In this document: positions 1 through 6,908 of the stretch, piece by piece | Layout of the letters: each line of letters opens with the position of its first letter | Position numbering within the stretch: the stretch's first letter is position 1 | Origin: Anaerovorax odorimutans | Lineage (GTDB): Bacteria; Bacillota; Clostridia; Peptostreptococcales; Anaerovoracaceae | Assembly: GCF_024459955.1 (NCBI RefSeq) | Contig: NZ_JANFXK010000015.1 | Coordinates: 40,760-104,759 of the forward strand | Direction: 5' to 3' | Length of the DNA stretch: 64,000 nucleotides | The notes under the pieces: generated by a model | The model's database searches: none | The model's input: the letters and a program-made list of their open reading frames with translations, nothing else | What the model was told of the DNA's origin: nothing | Translations under genes and position numbers: made by a program

Positions 1-250
1 ATGCCGGAACAAACTTTCCAGGCAAACCGTTTACAAGCATTATATCTCTGTTGATTGGATCGCTGCTTCTAATATTGTCAAATTTGAGTTGTACAACTTT
101 ACCTACCCGCCTTACCCATCCAGATCCATACCAAATCACATTTGCGCTCGATAATGTAAGTTCTACCCAACCAGTATCTGCAACGCTATCGATCAACCCT
201 TGCAAGAGTTTGTTATGTATTTCCCACATCTGATTTTTCGTATAACTCAC
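1..250 (-). CDS. Phage tail-fibre module, partial at window edge
   Basis: This reading frame starts at GTG 250-248, with a strong GA-rich binding site (AGAGGGGG) upstream, and runs off the left edge, giving about 83 visible residues. Its N-terminus (MWEIHNKLLQGLIDSVADTG) resembles the starts of the two upstream modules, which carry NKLLQ or NKVLQ at the same place. It is therefore the next unit in an array of fibre or receptor-binding cassettes. The gap from the previous stop is only 22 bases, so it is co-transcribed with the tail operon. Function beyond fibre or receptor-binding accessory is inferred from position. The C-terminus is not visible. Confidence 0.6.
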   Translation of the reverse strand, partial: MSYTKNQMWEIHNKLLQGLIDSVADTGWVELTLSSANVIWYGSGWVRRVGKVVQLKFDNIRSSDPINRDIMLVNGLPGKFVPA

Positions 251-272
251 GCCAAACACCCCCTCTCAGGAG

Positions 273-656
273 TTACTTCCAGCGGCCCACGATTCGGAGG
301 GATACTGTTCCTGAGACAGTTTCCTTGTCGAAGCTCTCCACCCGTACAAGTACGCTTTTTGTCGTAGCGGAACAATGCACTTTTTTGCCGTAACCGATTA
401 CACCATCTGCCCAAGCCCCTATTAAAGAGGTAAGTGTAATAGGAAGTGATAATTCCAAGTCGCCTGTATAGGTAAAATCGAACACGAAGGCAGACAAGTA
501 CAACCCTTCGAAATATTTGCTCCCTTCTATTTCGCAAAACCCGTCTGCGTATTTCTTCACTCGCCAATTCGTTGAGCCTGAAACAAACTCGTCTGACACA
601 ACACAGTGAGGTATTACGACCTGCAAAACTTTGTTTAATACGTTGATGCCATTCAT
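273..656 (-). CDS. Tail-fibre C-terminal/receptor-binding module
   Basis: This encodes about 127 residues starting MNGINVLNKVLQ. I chose ATG 656-654, with AGGGGG nine bases upstream, over an upstream GTG at 665. The protein is paralogous to the module at 1160..1537: both have a Trp-Val-Lys-Tyr-Ala-Asn/Asp-Gly-x-Cys block near the start and end in Gly-Lys/Arg-Trp-Lys. It has no membrane segment and looks like a small beta-rich fibre head. Its ATG overlaps the TGA that the preceding gene would use after a -1 shift at its G-tract, which suggests translational coupling. The exact ligand is unknown. Confidence 0.65.
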   Translation of the reverse strand: MNGINVLNKVLQVVIPHCVVSDEFVSGSTNWRVKKYADGFCEIEGSKYFEGLYLSAFVFDFTYTGDLELSLPITLTSLIGAWADGVIGYGKKVHCSATTKSVLVRVESFDKETVSGTVSLRIVGRWK

Positions 657-1119
657 GCAGCGCACCCCCTGACCGGACCTGCCGGAGATGCAAAGGCTCT
701 CTCAAATAGTGCCACCCCCCCCCCGACAGAATTTTAGCCGGGATTGGTTCCACGCCTACAATTTTTGTAATTTTAAGTTGAATTACGCTACTATGCGCCC
801 CTGTTTGCATATGTCGTATATAGTCACATTTTACTAATGTCAGTTTATCTCCTGACACTGTAGCGTACGCTCGATTTGTAAACTGATCATCCGTATCACC
901 GGAATAGTCTGAGTGTATTCCTGTAATTCTATAGTTTTGCGGATTTGCAAAAAACGACCCATAATTAGTATGGATTTCTACAATACGATAGTTGCTCAAT
1001 CCTTGTACCGTAATCGTTTCTCCTTTTCCTGCGGTTCCCTCCCACAAAGTAACTCCTCGGGCTGCCTGAATATTCAGCAACCCCTGCAAGAGCTTATTTA
1101 CTTGTTCAATTCCGTTCAT
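653..1119 (-). CDS. Tail-fibre module with internal G10 tract (frame break)
   Basis: The reading frame starts at ATG 1119 with a GGAAAGG binding site. It encodes about 131 residues (MNGIEQVNKLLQ at the start, with a beta-rich body) up to a Ser-Gly-Gly-Gly stretch made by ten G at 715-724. In the sequence as given, frame 0 stays open to 247, but the product becomes Arg-rich and overlaps the whole next gene, so I judge that extension spurious. With one more G, or a -1 slip, the protein gains about 20 residues (ending Arg-Gly-Cys-Ala-Ala). It then stops at TGA 655-653, overlapping the ATG of the next module (ATGA). I annotate this -1 product. It could be phase variation, programmed slippage or a homopolymer sequencing error. 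Confidence 0.5.
715..724 (-). repeat. Homopolymeric G10 tract in tail-fibre gene
   Basis: On the minus strand the context is TCG followed by a run ending after ten G, then TGG. Frame continuity depends on its length: 11 G joins the coupled frame ending at the next start codon, and 9 G gives a stop seven codons later. It is one of only two runs of ten C/G that I found in the window. Confidence 0.85.
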
Positions 1120-1159
1120 ATTTTTTCCTTTCCCACCCCTCCGGATGGGAGAGGTGTCT

Positions 1160-1537
1160 TTATTTCCATTTGCCGGTTATCAGGTATTGAATCCGACACC
1201 CTACGCCAGCGGTGTAACTCGCATAATTACCCCAAACAAAACTTACTACGGTAGGGCTTGTCATTCTTTGCTTTGCCGTAAAGTCCACCCCACTTGCCTG
1301 CACGCTCACATATACCTGGGAATCTGTGGCCCAATCTATAAGGCTGATTGGCATTCCTATGTTAAAATCTCCACCGGTATAAATGAATACTCCGCCATAG
1401 GCTTTTGTAATCGCATAACTTGACGTGGTCACAAGGGTCCCGGTTATTTTGCATCGACCGTTTGCGTATTTGACAATGTGCCAGATGCCGCTGTCATATT
1501 CTTCGACCACCGGGTTTATAAGGAACAGCTGCACCAA
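1160..1537 (-). CDS. Tail-fibre head domain, reachable by -1 shift from the upstream fibre shaft
   Basis: About 125 residues are open from TTG 1537, but there is no ATG and no well-spaced binding site. Reading back in the same frame, the sequence runs without a stop into the G10 tract at 1555-1564 as Val-Leu-Asn-Leu-Asn-Arg-Leu-Val-Gln. One extra G in the tract, or a -1 slip on it, therefore fuses this domain in frame to the shaft encoded at 1549..2199. It is paralogous to the module at 273..656 and ends Thr-Gly-Lys-Trp-Lys. I infer it is expressed as the variable C-terminus of the fibre rather than as a free protein. Confidence 0.6.
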   Translation of the reverse strand: MVQLFLINPVVEEYDSGIWHIVKYANGRCKITGTLVTTSSYAITKAYGGVFIYTGGDFNIGMPISLIDWATDSQVYVSVQASGVDFTAKQRMTSPTVVSFVWGNYASYTAGVGCRIQYLITGKWK

Positions 1538-1548
1538 CCTATTAAGAT

Positions 1549-2199
1549 TTAGTACCCCCCCCCCGACGTCAAATCAATACCGGCTGCTTCTGCGGCCGCA
1601 ATGGTTTCGGAGGTTAGGAGGTTGGCCAGGCTGTTTTTTAATGCGGTTATATCCGTAGCATTTTGTTTTCCCTTATCTCCCCTATAGGCCGTCGAAGAAG
1701 TCTCTCCTAAGGCCAATGATGGGCTGATTTCTACGTATGCTGAACCGGTCCAGCGATAGGTCAAGTTGGTATTCGTTGCGACGTAAATCTTCCCCGTTTC
1801 TCCCCGACTCGGGAAATTCGTTTTACTTGCGTATTCCAGCACGTCATCCACATAAGAGGGCAGCTGCGCGGAAGGGACTTTCCCATTGGCATCCAGTTCC
1901 GCAATGCCGGAAGTCGCCCCCTTTTGTGAAGTTGGAATGGCTCCCACCTGAGCGGCAGTCGTCTTATGCGGATTTTCTTTATTCGACAGATGCTCATGCG
2001 CCGCATCGTATTTTATTTTCAAGTCATTGGTAAGATCATTTGCCGACAAACGCTTTCCTGCTTCCTTGCTTACCTTTTCATCCTCGAGCTTCTTTAGCGC
2101 TGCATCGGCTTTTTCAAAATTTTCATTTGGCACACTGATATCGTAAAAGTCGTTTGCATCCGGCAAAACGAAACCAATGTTTTTTGTGTTTTTACTCAT
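1549..2199 (-). CDS. Phage tail fibre shaft
   Basis: This is a 216-residue protein with the build of Firmicutes tail-fibre proteins: an N-terminal attachment region, a helical stretch with AAHEHLSNKENPHKTTAAQV, the GIAELDANGKVPSAQLPSYV block common in fibre and collar proteins, and a region with a Tyr-Arg-Trp-Thr-Gly repeat-like motif. It ends with Ser-Gly-Gly-Gly-Tyr encoded by a G10 tract directly before the stop. Its start overlaps the DUF2313 gene by 8 bases. In the current tract length the protein ends without a head domain. At 11 G it continues into the next module. Confidence 0.8.
   Translation of the reverse strand: MSKNTKNIGFVLPDANDFYDISVPNENFEKADAALKKLEDEKVSKEAGKRLSANDLTNDLKIKYDAAHEHLSNKENPHKTTAAQVGAIPTSQKGATSGIAELDANGKVPSAQLPSYVDDVLEYASKTNFPSRGETGKIYVATNTNLTYRWTGSAYVEISPSLALGETSSTAYRGDKGKQNATDITALKNSLANLLTSETIAAAEAAGIDLTSGGGY
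1555..1564 (-). repeat. Homopolymeric G10 tract at fibre shaft/head junction
   Basis: The minus-strand context is TCG, ten G in total, then TACTAA. With ten G the frame stops after Tyr; with eleven it reads through into the 125-residue head module. The surrounding context (TCG plus G run plus T) matches that of the second tract at 715-724. Confidence 0.85.
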
Positions 2200-2749
2200 T
2201 TGGTAATACCTCCTCTCTTAATGCTTGATGGGTATATGCGGACAATTGCCCGTGGGTAAATCGGGCCAGCTTTACGTGTTGATTGTACCTAAGACCAACC
2301 GTCAATGCGATGTTAAGGCTTAAAATTTCATTCAATAATAACTCCAATGCATCCCGTTTCTTCTTTGATGTCAATTCCAATCTGCATTCTAAATTATTTT
2401 GTGTTTTATCAAGATCAAAAATATATTCTCCAGCTCCACATAATCTATTTAATCTTTGTAATATATCTTTTTCCGTATATGGATAACTGTCGTACCAATT
2501 TAAAAGTATGCGGAACCGGCGTTCCTCCAACGAATCGGTATCCAGCGGACTTATTTTTAAAATTTTTTCTCTACGTGAGATCCCGCTTTCCCTTGAAGTC
2601 ATTATTAAAAGATTATCTCTTAGCTCATCAATGCAGTCTTCGAGCTTTGCGAGCTGTATATCTGTTACTCGATTAATCTCTACAATCTCTGGCATCAGCT
2701 CCAAGTGTGTAGGCAGCCTTATTTCTTCTATGTTAAACAACCTTGACAA
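2192..2749 (-). CDS. Phage tail protein, DUF2313/YmfQ (XkdU-like)
   Basis: The protein has 185 residues and the length and position expected of the PBSX XkdU/YmfQ family, which closes the baseplate operon between baseplate J and the fibre. It is mostly helical at the N-terminus. It has a conserved-looking Arg-Arg-x-Arg-Ile-Leu segment (LEERRFRILLNW) followed by a beta-rich C-terminal half, typical of DUF2313. Its start lies inside the end of the baseplate J gene (17-base overlap) and its end overlaps the fibre start, so translation is coupled. Confidence 0.85.
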   Translation of the reverse strand: MSRLFNIEEIRLPTHLELMPEIVEINRVTDIQLAKLEDCIDELRDNLLIMTSRESGISRREKILKISPLDTDSLEERRFRILLNWYDSYPYTEKDILQRLNRLCGAGEYIFDLDKTQNNLECRLELTSKKKRDALELLLNEILSLNIALTVGLRYNQHVKLARFTHGQLSAYTHQALREEVLPNE

Positions 2750-3803
2750 CCCCTTTCACTGGTATTGCATTTTCACCCAGCAGTACGTTCTGCATCGCCC
2801 CATTTATTTTTGTATACGATACATCAGCTACTCCTAAAACATCAATTATGCCAGCCTCGATTTTCGTTTTCACCACGTTGAGTTGATTCGTATTTTCCCA
2901 ATTCTCCGCCAGAGCATTCAGATATTTGCTCACTGTTTCCTCTATGTATGATTGCAAATCAGCTATTGTATATCCTGTTTCCGGTACAATTTTAGTCTCT
3001 ACATCAATCACAACCTCTTCAACTCCCAGAACTCTAACTTTATGTTCTATCGGTGCAATCCCATCACCTTCTCCTGACAAGTCTATCGGATCAACCATTT
3101 CCTGTACATCAGCAATGAAACTCTCTTCTGGACGCCGGAAGCTTCCGGATATGATCGTTGCCTTGATTATTTCCTCACCTTGCTTCCTTCGATCAATTTT
3201 TACGCCTCCAACCCCCTCTATATCTTTTAGCTCTTGTTCGTAATATGCACGGTTCCCAGCAAACGGTTTTATGCCAAAAAACTCGAGGCGACGTTGTCGG
3301 TATTCTTCTGTATCTTCTTCATCCTCGCCCGGCTCGAGCACCTCTAAGAGAACGCCTTTTTCGAATCCTTCCAGAAGTTCAACCGGTTCCAGTTCTCCCA
3401 AAAAATTGTTTGGTTCCGAACCAACCTCTTCACATTCCATTTTGTAGATATGATTCTCATCATCCATAACCTCTGTCACATAATAATTCCATTCTTCTTC
3501 TGAATGTGAAAACCGCTCTCCTGCTTCAACCGGAATGTTGAATTGGGCTTTAAAAATTCCCGCAGTTGCATCTCGGATCAGAACACCAGCTTCTGCTCCA
3601 TTTCCCGCAAGATATTCTCGATCTTGCGTGTCCGGTAGAAGTTGCTCCCAGATATATTCTATATCCGCATACGCTGCCTCTAACATAACTGCGTTTTTCG
3701 CACAGGCATTCCATAAAAGAGATCCTTCCTGTTTGTCAAATTGGTCTGATGTATCGTTCATCATCTCTTCCATGATTTTTTCAAACGTTCTGTCTTCATA
3801 CAT
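2733..3803 (-). CDS. Baseplate J-like protein (XkdT-like)
   Basis: About 356 residues. I start at ATG 3803, which overlaps the DUF2634 stop and has GGAGGAG upstream; a start eight codons earlier has no good site. Family features are an N-terminal helical region, the block GEDEEDTEEYRQRRLEFFGI (around residues 165-190) and the following Ala-Gly-Asn-Arg-Ala-Tyr-Tyr segment typical of gpJ/Mu gp47-like wedge proteins. The role is a baseplate wedge component connecting the hub to the fibres of a contractile tail. Confidence 0.92.
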   Translation of the reverse strand: MYEDRTFEKIMEEMMNDTSDQFDKQEGSLLWNACAKNAVMLEAAYADIEYIWEQLLPDTQDREYLAGNGAEAGVLIRDATAGIFKAQFNIPVEAGERFSHSEEEWNYYVTEVMDDENHIYKMECEEVGSEPNNFLGELEPVELLEGFEKGVLLEVLEPGEDEEDTEEYRQRRLEFFGIKPFAGNRAYYEQELKDIEGVGGVKIDRRKQGEEIIKATIISGSFRRPEESFIADVQEMVDPIDLSGEGDGIAPIEHKVRVLGVEEVVIDVETKIVPETGYTIADLQSYIEETVSKYLNALAENWENTNQLNVVKTKIEAGIIDVLGVADVSYTKINGAMQNVLLGENAIPVKGVVKVV

Positions 3804-4218
3804 ACAATTCCATCTCCTCCTCCCCAAAAACAGTCAACAACTTAAACCGAATTTTCAAACATTCTTCTTGTTTCTCAAAAGCAAAATTTTCTATTCCGAT
3901 TATATATTTGTTTGTTGATAGACACTCTTCCGTCATTCGTTTTAATTCTGTATCTAAATATTCATTTGTGTGCGTGGTCCCGATTAGATCTTCGTATTCA
4001 CTTCCGTAGTCCCAGCTATAAATCATATATCTGTATCTTTGTGTCCGCAAAGCCAGCCACGCCCATACTTTCACTGCCTCAACGCCTTCTACGACTCGGC
4101 CCGTTAGTTGTCCAGACTTAAAGTCCAATCCCCATTCTTTTGGAGTTTCCTCTATTTCGTCCAGATTTTCATTTTCAAGTTCGGCCGCCTCAAATTCTTG
4201 GGTAAACGGAAATGTCAT
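3796..4218 (-). CDS. Baseplate protein DUF2634 (XkdS-like)
   Basis: This 140-residue acidic protein has the DUF2634 pattern: an N-terminal Pro-Lys-Glu-Trp-Gly-Leu-Asp-Phe segment, Ala-Leu-Arg-Thr-Gln-Arg-Tyr-Arg-Tyr, and Tyr-Gly-Ser-Glu-Tyr-Glu-Asp-Leu-Ile-Gly. The last is related to gp25/W lysozyme-like baseplate proteins. It overlaps both neighbours by a few bases and sits where xkdS sits in PBSX. It is a structural wedge component with no expected enzymatic role. Confidence 0.9.
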   Translation of the reverse strand: MTFPFTQEFEAAELENENLDEIEETPKEWGLDFKSGQLTGRVVEGVEAVKVWAWLALRTQRYRYMIYSWDYGSEYEDLIGTTHTNEYLDTELKRMTEECLSTNKYIIGIENFAFEKQEECLKIRFKLLTVFGEEEMELYV

Positions 4219-4475
4219 GGTTTTACCACCTTTCCCAAAATCACAAAATCCACGAGATCATTATCATCGTCTGTAATCGGTAGCACAAGTACATCATCCC
4301 CTTCTTTCAGCTTTCCTCTTGCGATTTCCATCACTTTATAATCTTCTTTTGATAGGAGGTTATCCCCTACCATACAGATCGTATCCGTTTTCATTTCACC
4401 TATTTGCATATCTGGGCTATTATAGTAGGAGCCTTGTCTCCGCATCATATGTACCAATTCTTCCTGATAGCTCAT
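4215..4475 (-). CDS. Phage protein DUF2577 (XkdR-like)
   Basis: 86 residues from ATG 4475, whose ATGA overlaps the hub gene's stop and which has a GGAGGAGG site. A longer frame of 114 residues opens upstream inside the hub gene but has no site. The Gly-Asp-Asn-Leu/Asp-Asp-Val-Leu-Val-Leu-Pro OB-like end (GDDVLVLPITDDDNDLVDFV) matches DUF2577 spike/hub-associated proteins. It is probably a small baseplate central component. Confidence 0.82.
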   Translation of the reverse strand: MSYQEELVHMMRRQGSYYNSPDMQIGEMKTDTICMVGDNLLSKEDYKVMEIARGKLKEGDDVLVLPITDDDNDLVDFVILGKVVKP

Positions 4476-6220
4476 AAAATCCTCCTCCCCGAGTGCCAGT
4501 GTTGCACCCAATAGCTTTCTTTTAGGCTTCCCGTCGTTACACCGTGGCTGCTTCCACAATGCACAAACTTGCTGTTCCCTATATAAATGCCTACGTGGCT
4601 GACTCCTGCCCGATAGGTGCCCTGAAACATAACTAGGTCTCCAGGCTGCAAGTTCGCCTTAGAAACCTTTGTTCCTTTTTTCACTTGTTCCAATGTTGTC
4701 CTTCCAATATTGATTCCTACAGCCTTACGAAAAACATGTTGTGTAAACCCGGAGCAATCGCTGCGGCCGGAATCGGGGCTTGCTGCACCAAACACATATT
4801 TAACTTTTCCTATATAGGACTTTGCTTTATCAATTACTTTTCCAACCTTTCCGGATGCTCCGGTTGTAACAGTTTTTGTTTTATATCCTGTCCCATTTCC
4901 GATTATGGCCTTCCCTTTTCGGCGACCGAATTTATTGCACTTTGCCTTACTTTCCATTAGTAAGTCAAAATGATAGACACCATTTTTTATGGTAATTGCT
5001 CCGCCACGGTCTGTGACCTTATACACCTTTTTGTCAAAGGATGTGCCAGTACCAACGACCTGAATCTGCGTTCCAAACGCAATTGATTTTGGCGCAGCGC
5101 AGGTATATTTTTTCGGATCTAACTTATGACCCTGAGCGTCATAAAACCCGCCCTCCATTTTGTTATTTGCCGGGTAATAAGCCGTAAACACCGCGCTCAC
5201 TGTTTTTCCGTTTAAAACGTCCGTTTTTACAGTCGAGCTCCCTCCTGACCCGGGTGATGTGCTTCCTTCGTCTTCGTCAACCGTTTCCATAACATTTTTA
5301 AAGGTCATCTCAAGTGCCATAGTGTAAGTATCATTTTCCCAGGTATGTGTGTCATTTTCAATCCAAAACGTCCCTGATAGCCCTGTGGCACCGTCTCTAA
5401 TAATTACACCTTTTCCCGCAATACAACGGCTATCACCCAAACAATTTAGTGTATAAGTTTTTTCAAGCCCTTGTAGCATTTTCTTTGCTTCCGTCTTCCC
5501 TTTTCCTTTTTCTACAGTTAAGGTGTCCTGCAAAACACCATATCGGCTCACCCAAGTTTTATTGCTAATCGTCCCTATCTTTTTATGTTTTTGATTGTAT
5601 ATTGCTACCCGGTTCACCATACTTTCTGATGATTCCGTATAAGTGCTGTCGATGATTCGTTCTCCCTGTACGATGTGAAAACTTGGGATCACTTTGCCTT
5701 TTTCAATTACTTCTAGCTTCGTGCCATTCATTCGGAGCATGTACTTCTTTCCATTCTTTTTATGCGCTTTTGTATATGCCATTAAAATAATGTTATAGTA
5801 TTCCTTTTCTTGCGCAAAGAGTTTTTTTATCTTTATCTTTGTTTTTGCAATGCTCCCCGTGCTCATTTTAATATCTTTGCAAACGGTTCTTGCAATTTTT
5901 TCTGGGGTTTTGTTTTTGAATTTATAGGTTCCTTTGCTGCGTAACAAGTTGTCCATATAGTCTTTTGCTGTATAACTTACAGTTCCAATATCCGACTTTT
6001 GTTCCCTGTTAGTCACTCTACCCAAAAACACTCTGCTCCCAACATCGTCATACAGTCGAATTACATCTCCCGTTTTGATTGGTATATTTTTAAATCCTGA
6101 ATCTTGTTGGTTACTCGCAATTGAAAAGCTTATTTGTCTGGAAGCTTGCTTTGCGCTGCCTGACCATGTAACAGAAGATATATACTCCGAAATATTACTA
6201 TTCTCCCATGTCAGCCTCAT
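4472..6220 (-). CDS. Baseplate hub (XkdQ-like) fused to 3D and NlpC/P60 murein hydrolase domains
   Basis: 582 residues from ATG 6220 (ATGA overlap with the LysM gene). The N-terminal 320 residues are XkdQ/late-control-D-like hub. A Ser/Gly linker follows (around residues 325-335), then a 3D-type domain with Thr-Asp-Arg-Gly-Gly and Phe-Asp-Leu aspartates, and finally an NlpC/P60 peptidase with Asp-Cys-Ser-Gly-Phe (nucleophile Cys), LQPGDLVMF and Ser-His-Val-Gly-Ile-Tyr-Ile-Gly (catalytic His). The particle therefore carries a wall-cutting enzyme on its hub, used when the tail penetrates the cell wall. PBSX XkdQ lacks the two C-terminal domains. The binding and cutting specificity is not deducible. 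Confidence 0.9.
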   Translation of the reverse strand: MRLTWENSNISEYISSVTWSGSAKQASRQISFSIASNQQDSGFKNIPIKTGDVIRLYDDVGSRVFLGRVTNREQKSDIGTVSYTAKDYMDNLLRSKGTYKFKNKTPEKIARTVCKDIKMSTGSIAKTKIKIKKLFAQEKEYYNIILMAYTKAHKKNGKKYMLRMNGTKLEVIEKGKVIPSFHIVQGERIIDSTYTESSESMVNRVAIYNQKHKKIGTISNKTWVSRYGVLQDTLTVEKGKGKTEAKKMLQGLEKTYTLNCLGDSRCIAGKGVIIRDGATGLSGTFWIENDTHTWENDTYTMALEMTFKNVMETVDEDEGSTSPGSGGSSTVKTDVLNGKTVSAVFTAYYPANNKMEGGFYDAQGHKLDPKKYTCAAPKSIAFGTQIQVVGTGTSFDKKVYKVTDRGGAITIKNGVYHFDLLMESKAKCNKFGRRKGKAIIGNGTGYKTKTVTTGASGKVGKVIDKAKSYIGKVKYVFGAASPDSGRSDCSGFTQHVFRKAVGINIGRTTLEQVKKGTKVSKANLQPGDLVMFQGTYRAGVSHVGIYIGNSKFVHCGSSHGVTTGSLKESYWVQHWHSGRRIL

Positions 6221-6897
6221 ATTTTTATCACCAACTTTGTACCTGGGAAAATCCACTTTCCGTTTTGTGAACTTTTCTTTTTATGTTTTTTTGCAGTTGC
6301 CTCAATTACGGATTTATTCTGATTATAGATTGCTCTCCAGTTGTTCGACGTACCGGTTTTTTTCTTTGCAATACCCGAAAGAGTATCACCTTTTTTCACA
6401 GTATATTTTGTTGTTTTTACCGCTTTTGAATTTCTCTTTTTTGATCCAGTTGATACTTTTTTTCCGCTTTTGCTTGGCGCCTTTGGCGGCATTGTAAAAG
6501 TCGGTTTTCTGTAGGCTTTAAAATTTACTGTATAATAGACGTCACCCGTACCATCTTTTTCTTGCACAGTCAAGTTTTCGATTGTTACAGGCATATTAAT
6601 ATTCGTTCCAGTTATGATTAATTGTACCGGACAATCGTCCTCCCACTTTTCTATGCGGTTAACATATTCATATGGTTTTAACAAATTTGCTATAGGTTGA
6701 ATAAAATCATATGCCTGATTTGGGAAAAAACTGGAGAAAGCAACGCTCTTTAGCTTTGCCTTCCCCAGCATGGAAATCTCCCCCAGTCCATAAATTGTTA
6801 TTGTGCTGTTTCCTGATTCTTTTGTAATTTCATATTCAGATGGGTTGACAGGGATCTGGATCGCATCACTTTCTGTTTTCTTAATCCATATTTCCAT
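6217..6897 (-). CDS. LysM-domain tail protein (XkdP-like)
   Basis: The protein has 226 residues: an N-terminal XkdP-type domain, a Lys/Ser-rich basic linker (around 140-165), then a LysM motif (YTVKKGDTLSGIAKKKTG) ending IFPGTKLVIKI. LysM binds peptidoglycan N-acetylglucosamine. In PBSX-type tails this protein sits between tape measure and hub and probably anchors or adapts the tail tube to the baseplate. It overlaps the hub gene by four bases. Confidence 0.93.
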   Translation of the reverse strand: MEIWIKKTESDAIQIPVNPSEYEITKESGNSTITIYGLGEISMLGKAKLKSVAFSSFFPNQAYDFIQPIANLLKPYEYVNRIEKWEDDCPVQLIITGTNINMPVTIENLTVQEKDGTGDVYYTVNFKAYRKPTFTMPPKAPSKSGKKVSTGSKKRNSKAVKTTKYTVKKGDTLSGIAKKKTGTSNNWRAIYNQNKSVIEATAKKHKKKSSQNGKWIFPGTKLVIKI

Positions 6898-6908
6898 GTA
6901 TGCCCTCC

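Noticed and set aside
247..734. Frame-0 continuation of the fibre module past the G10 tract (Arg/Cys-rich, about 160 residues)
   Set aside because: It overlaps the well-supported module at 273..656 completely, has implausible composition, and no family resemblance. The -1 frame gives a clean ATGA junction.
1..2199. Diversity-generating retroelement or fibre invertase
   Set aside because: No reverse transcriptase, template repeat or nearby invertase gene is visible. Variation here would be by G-tract length.
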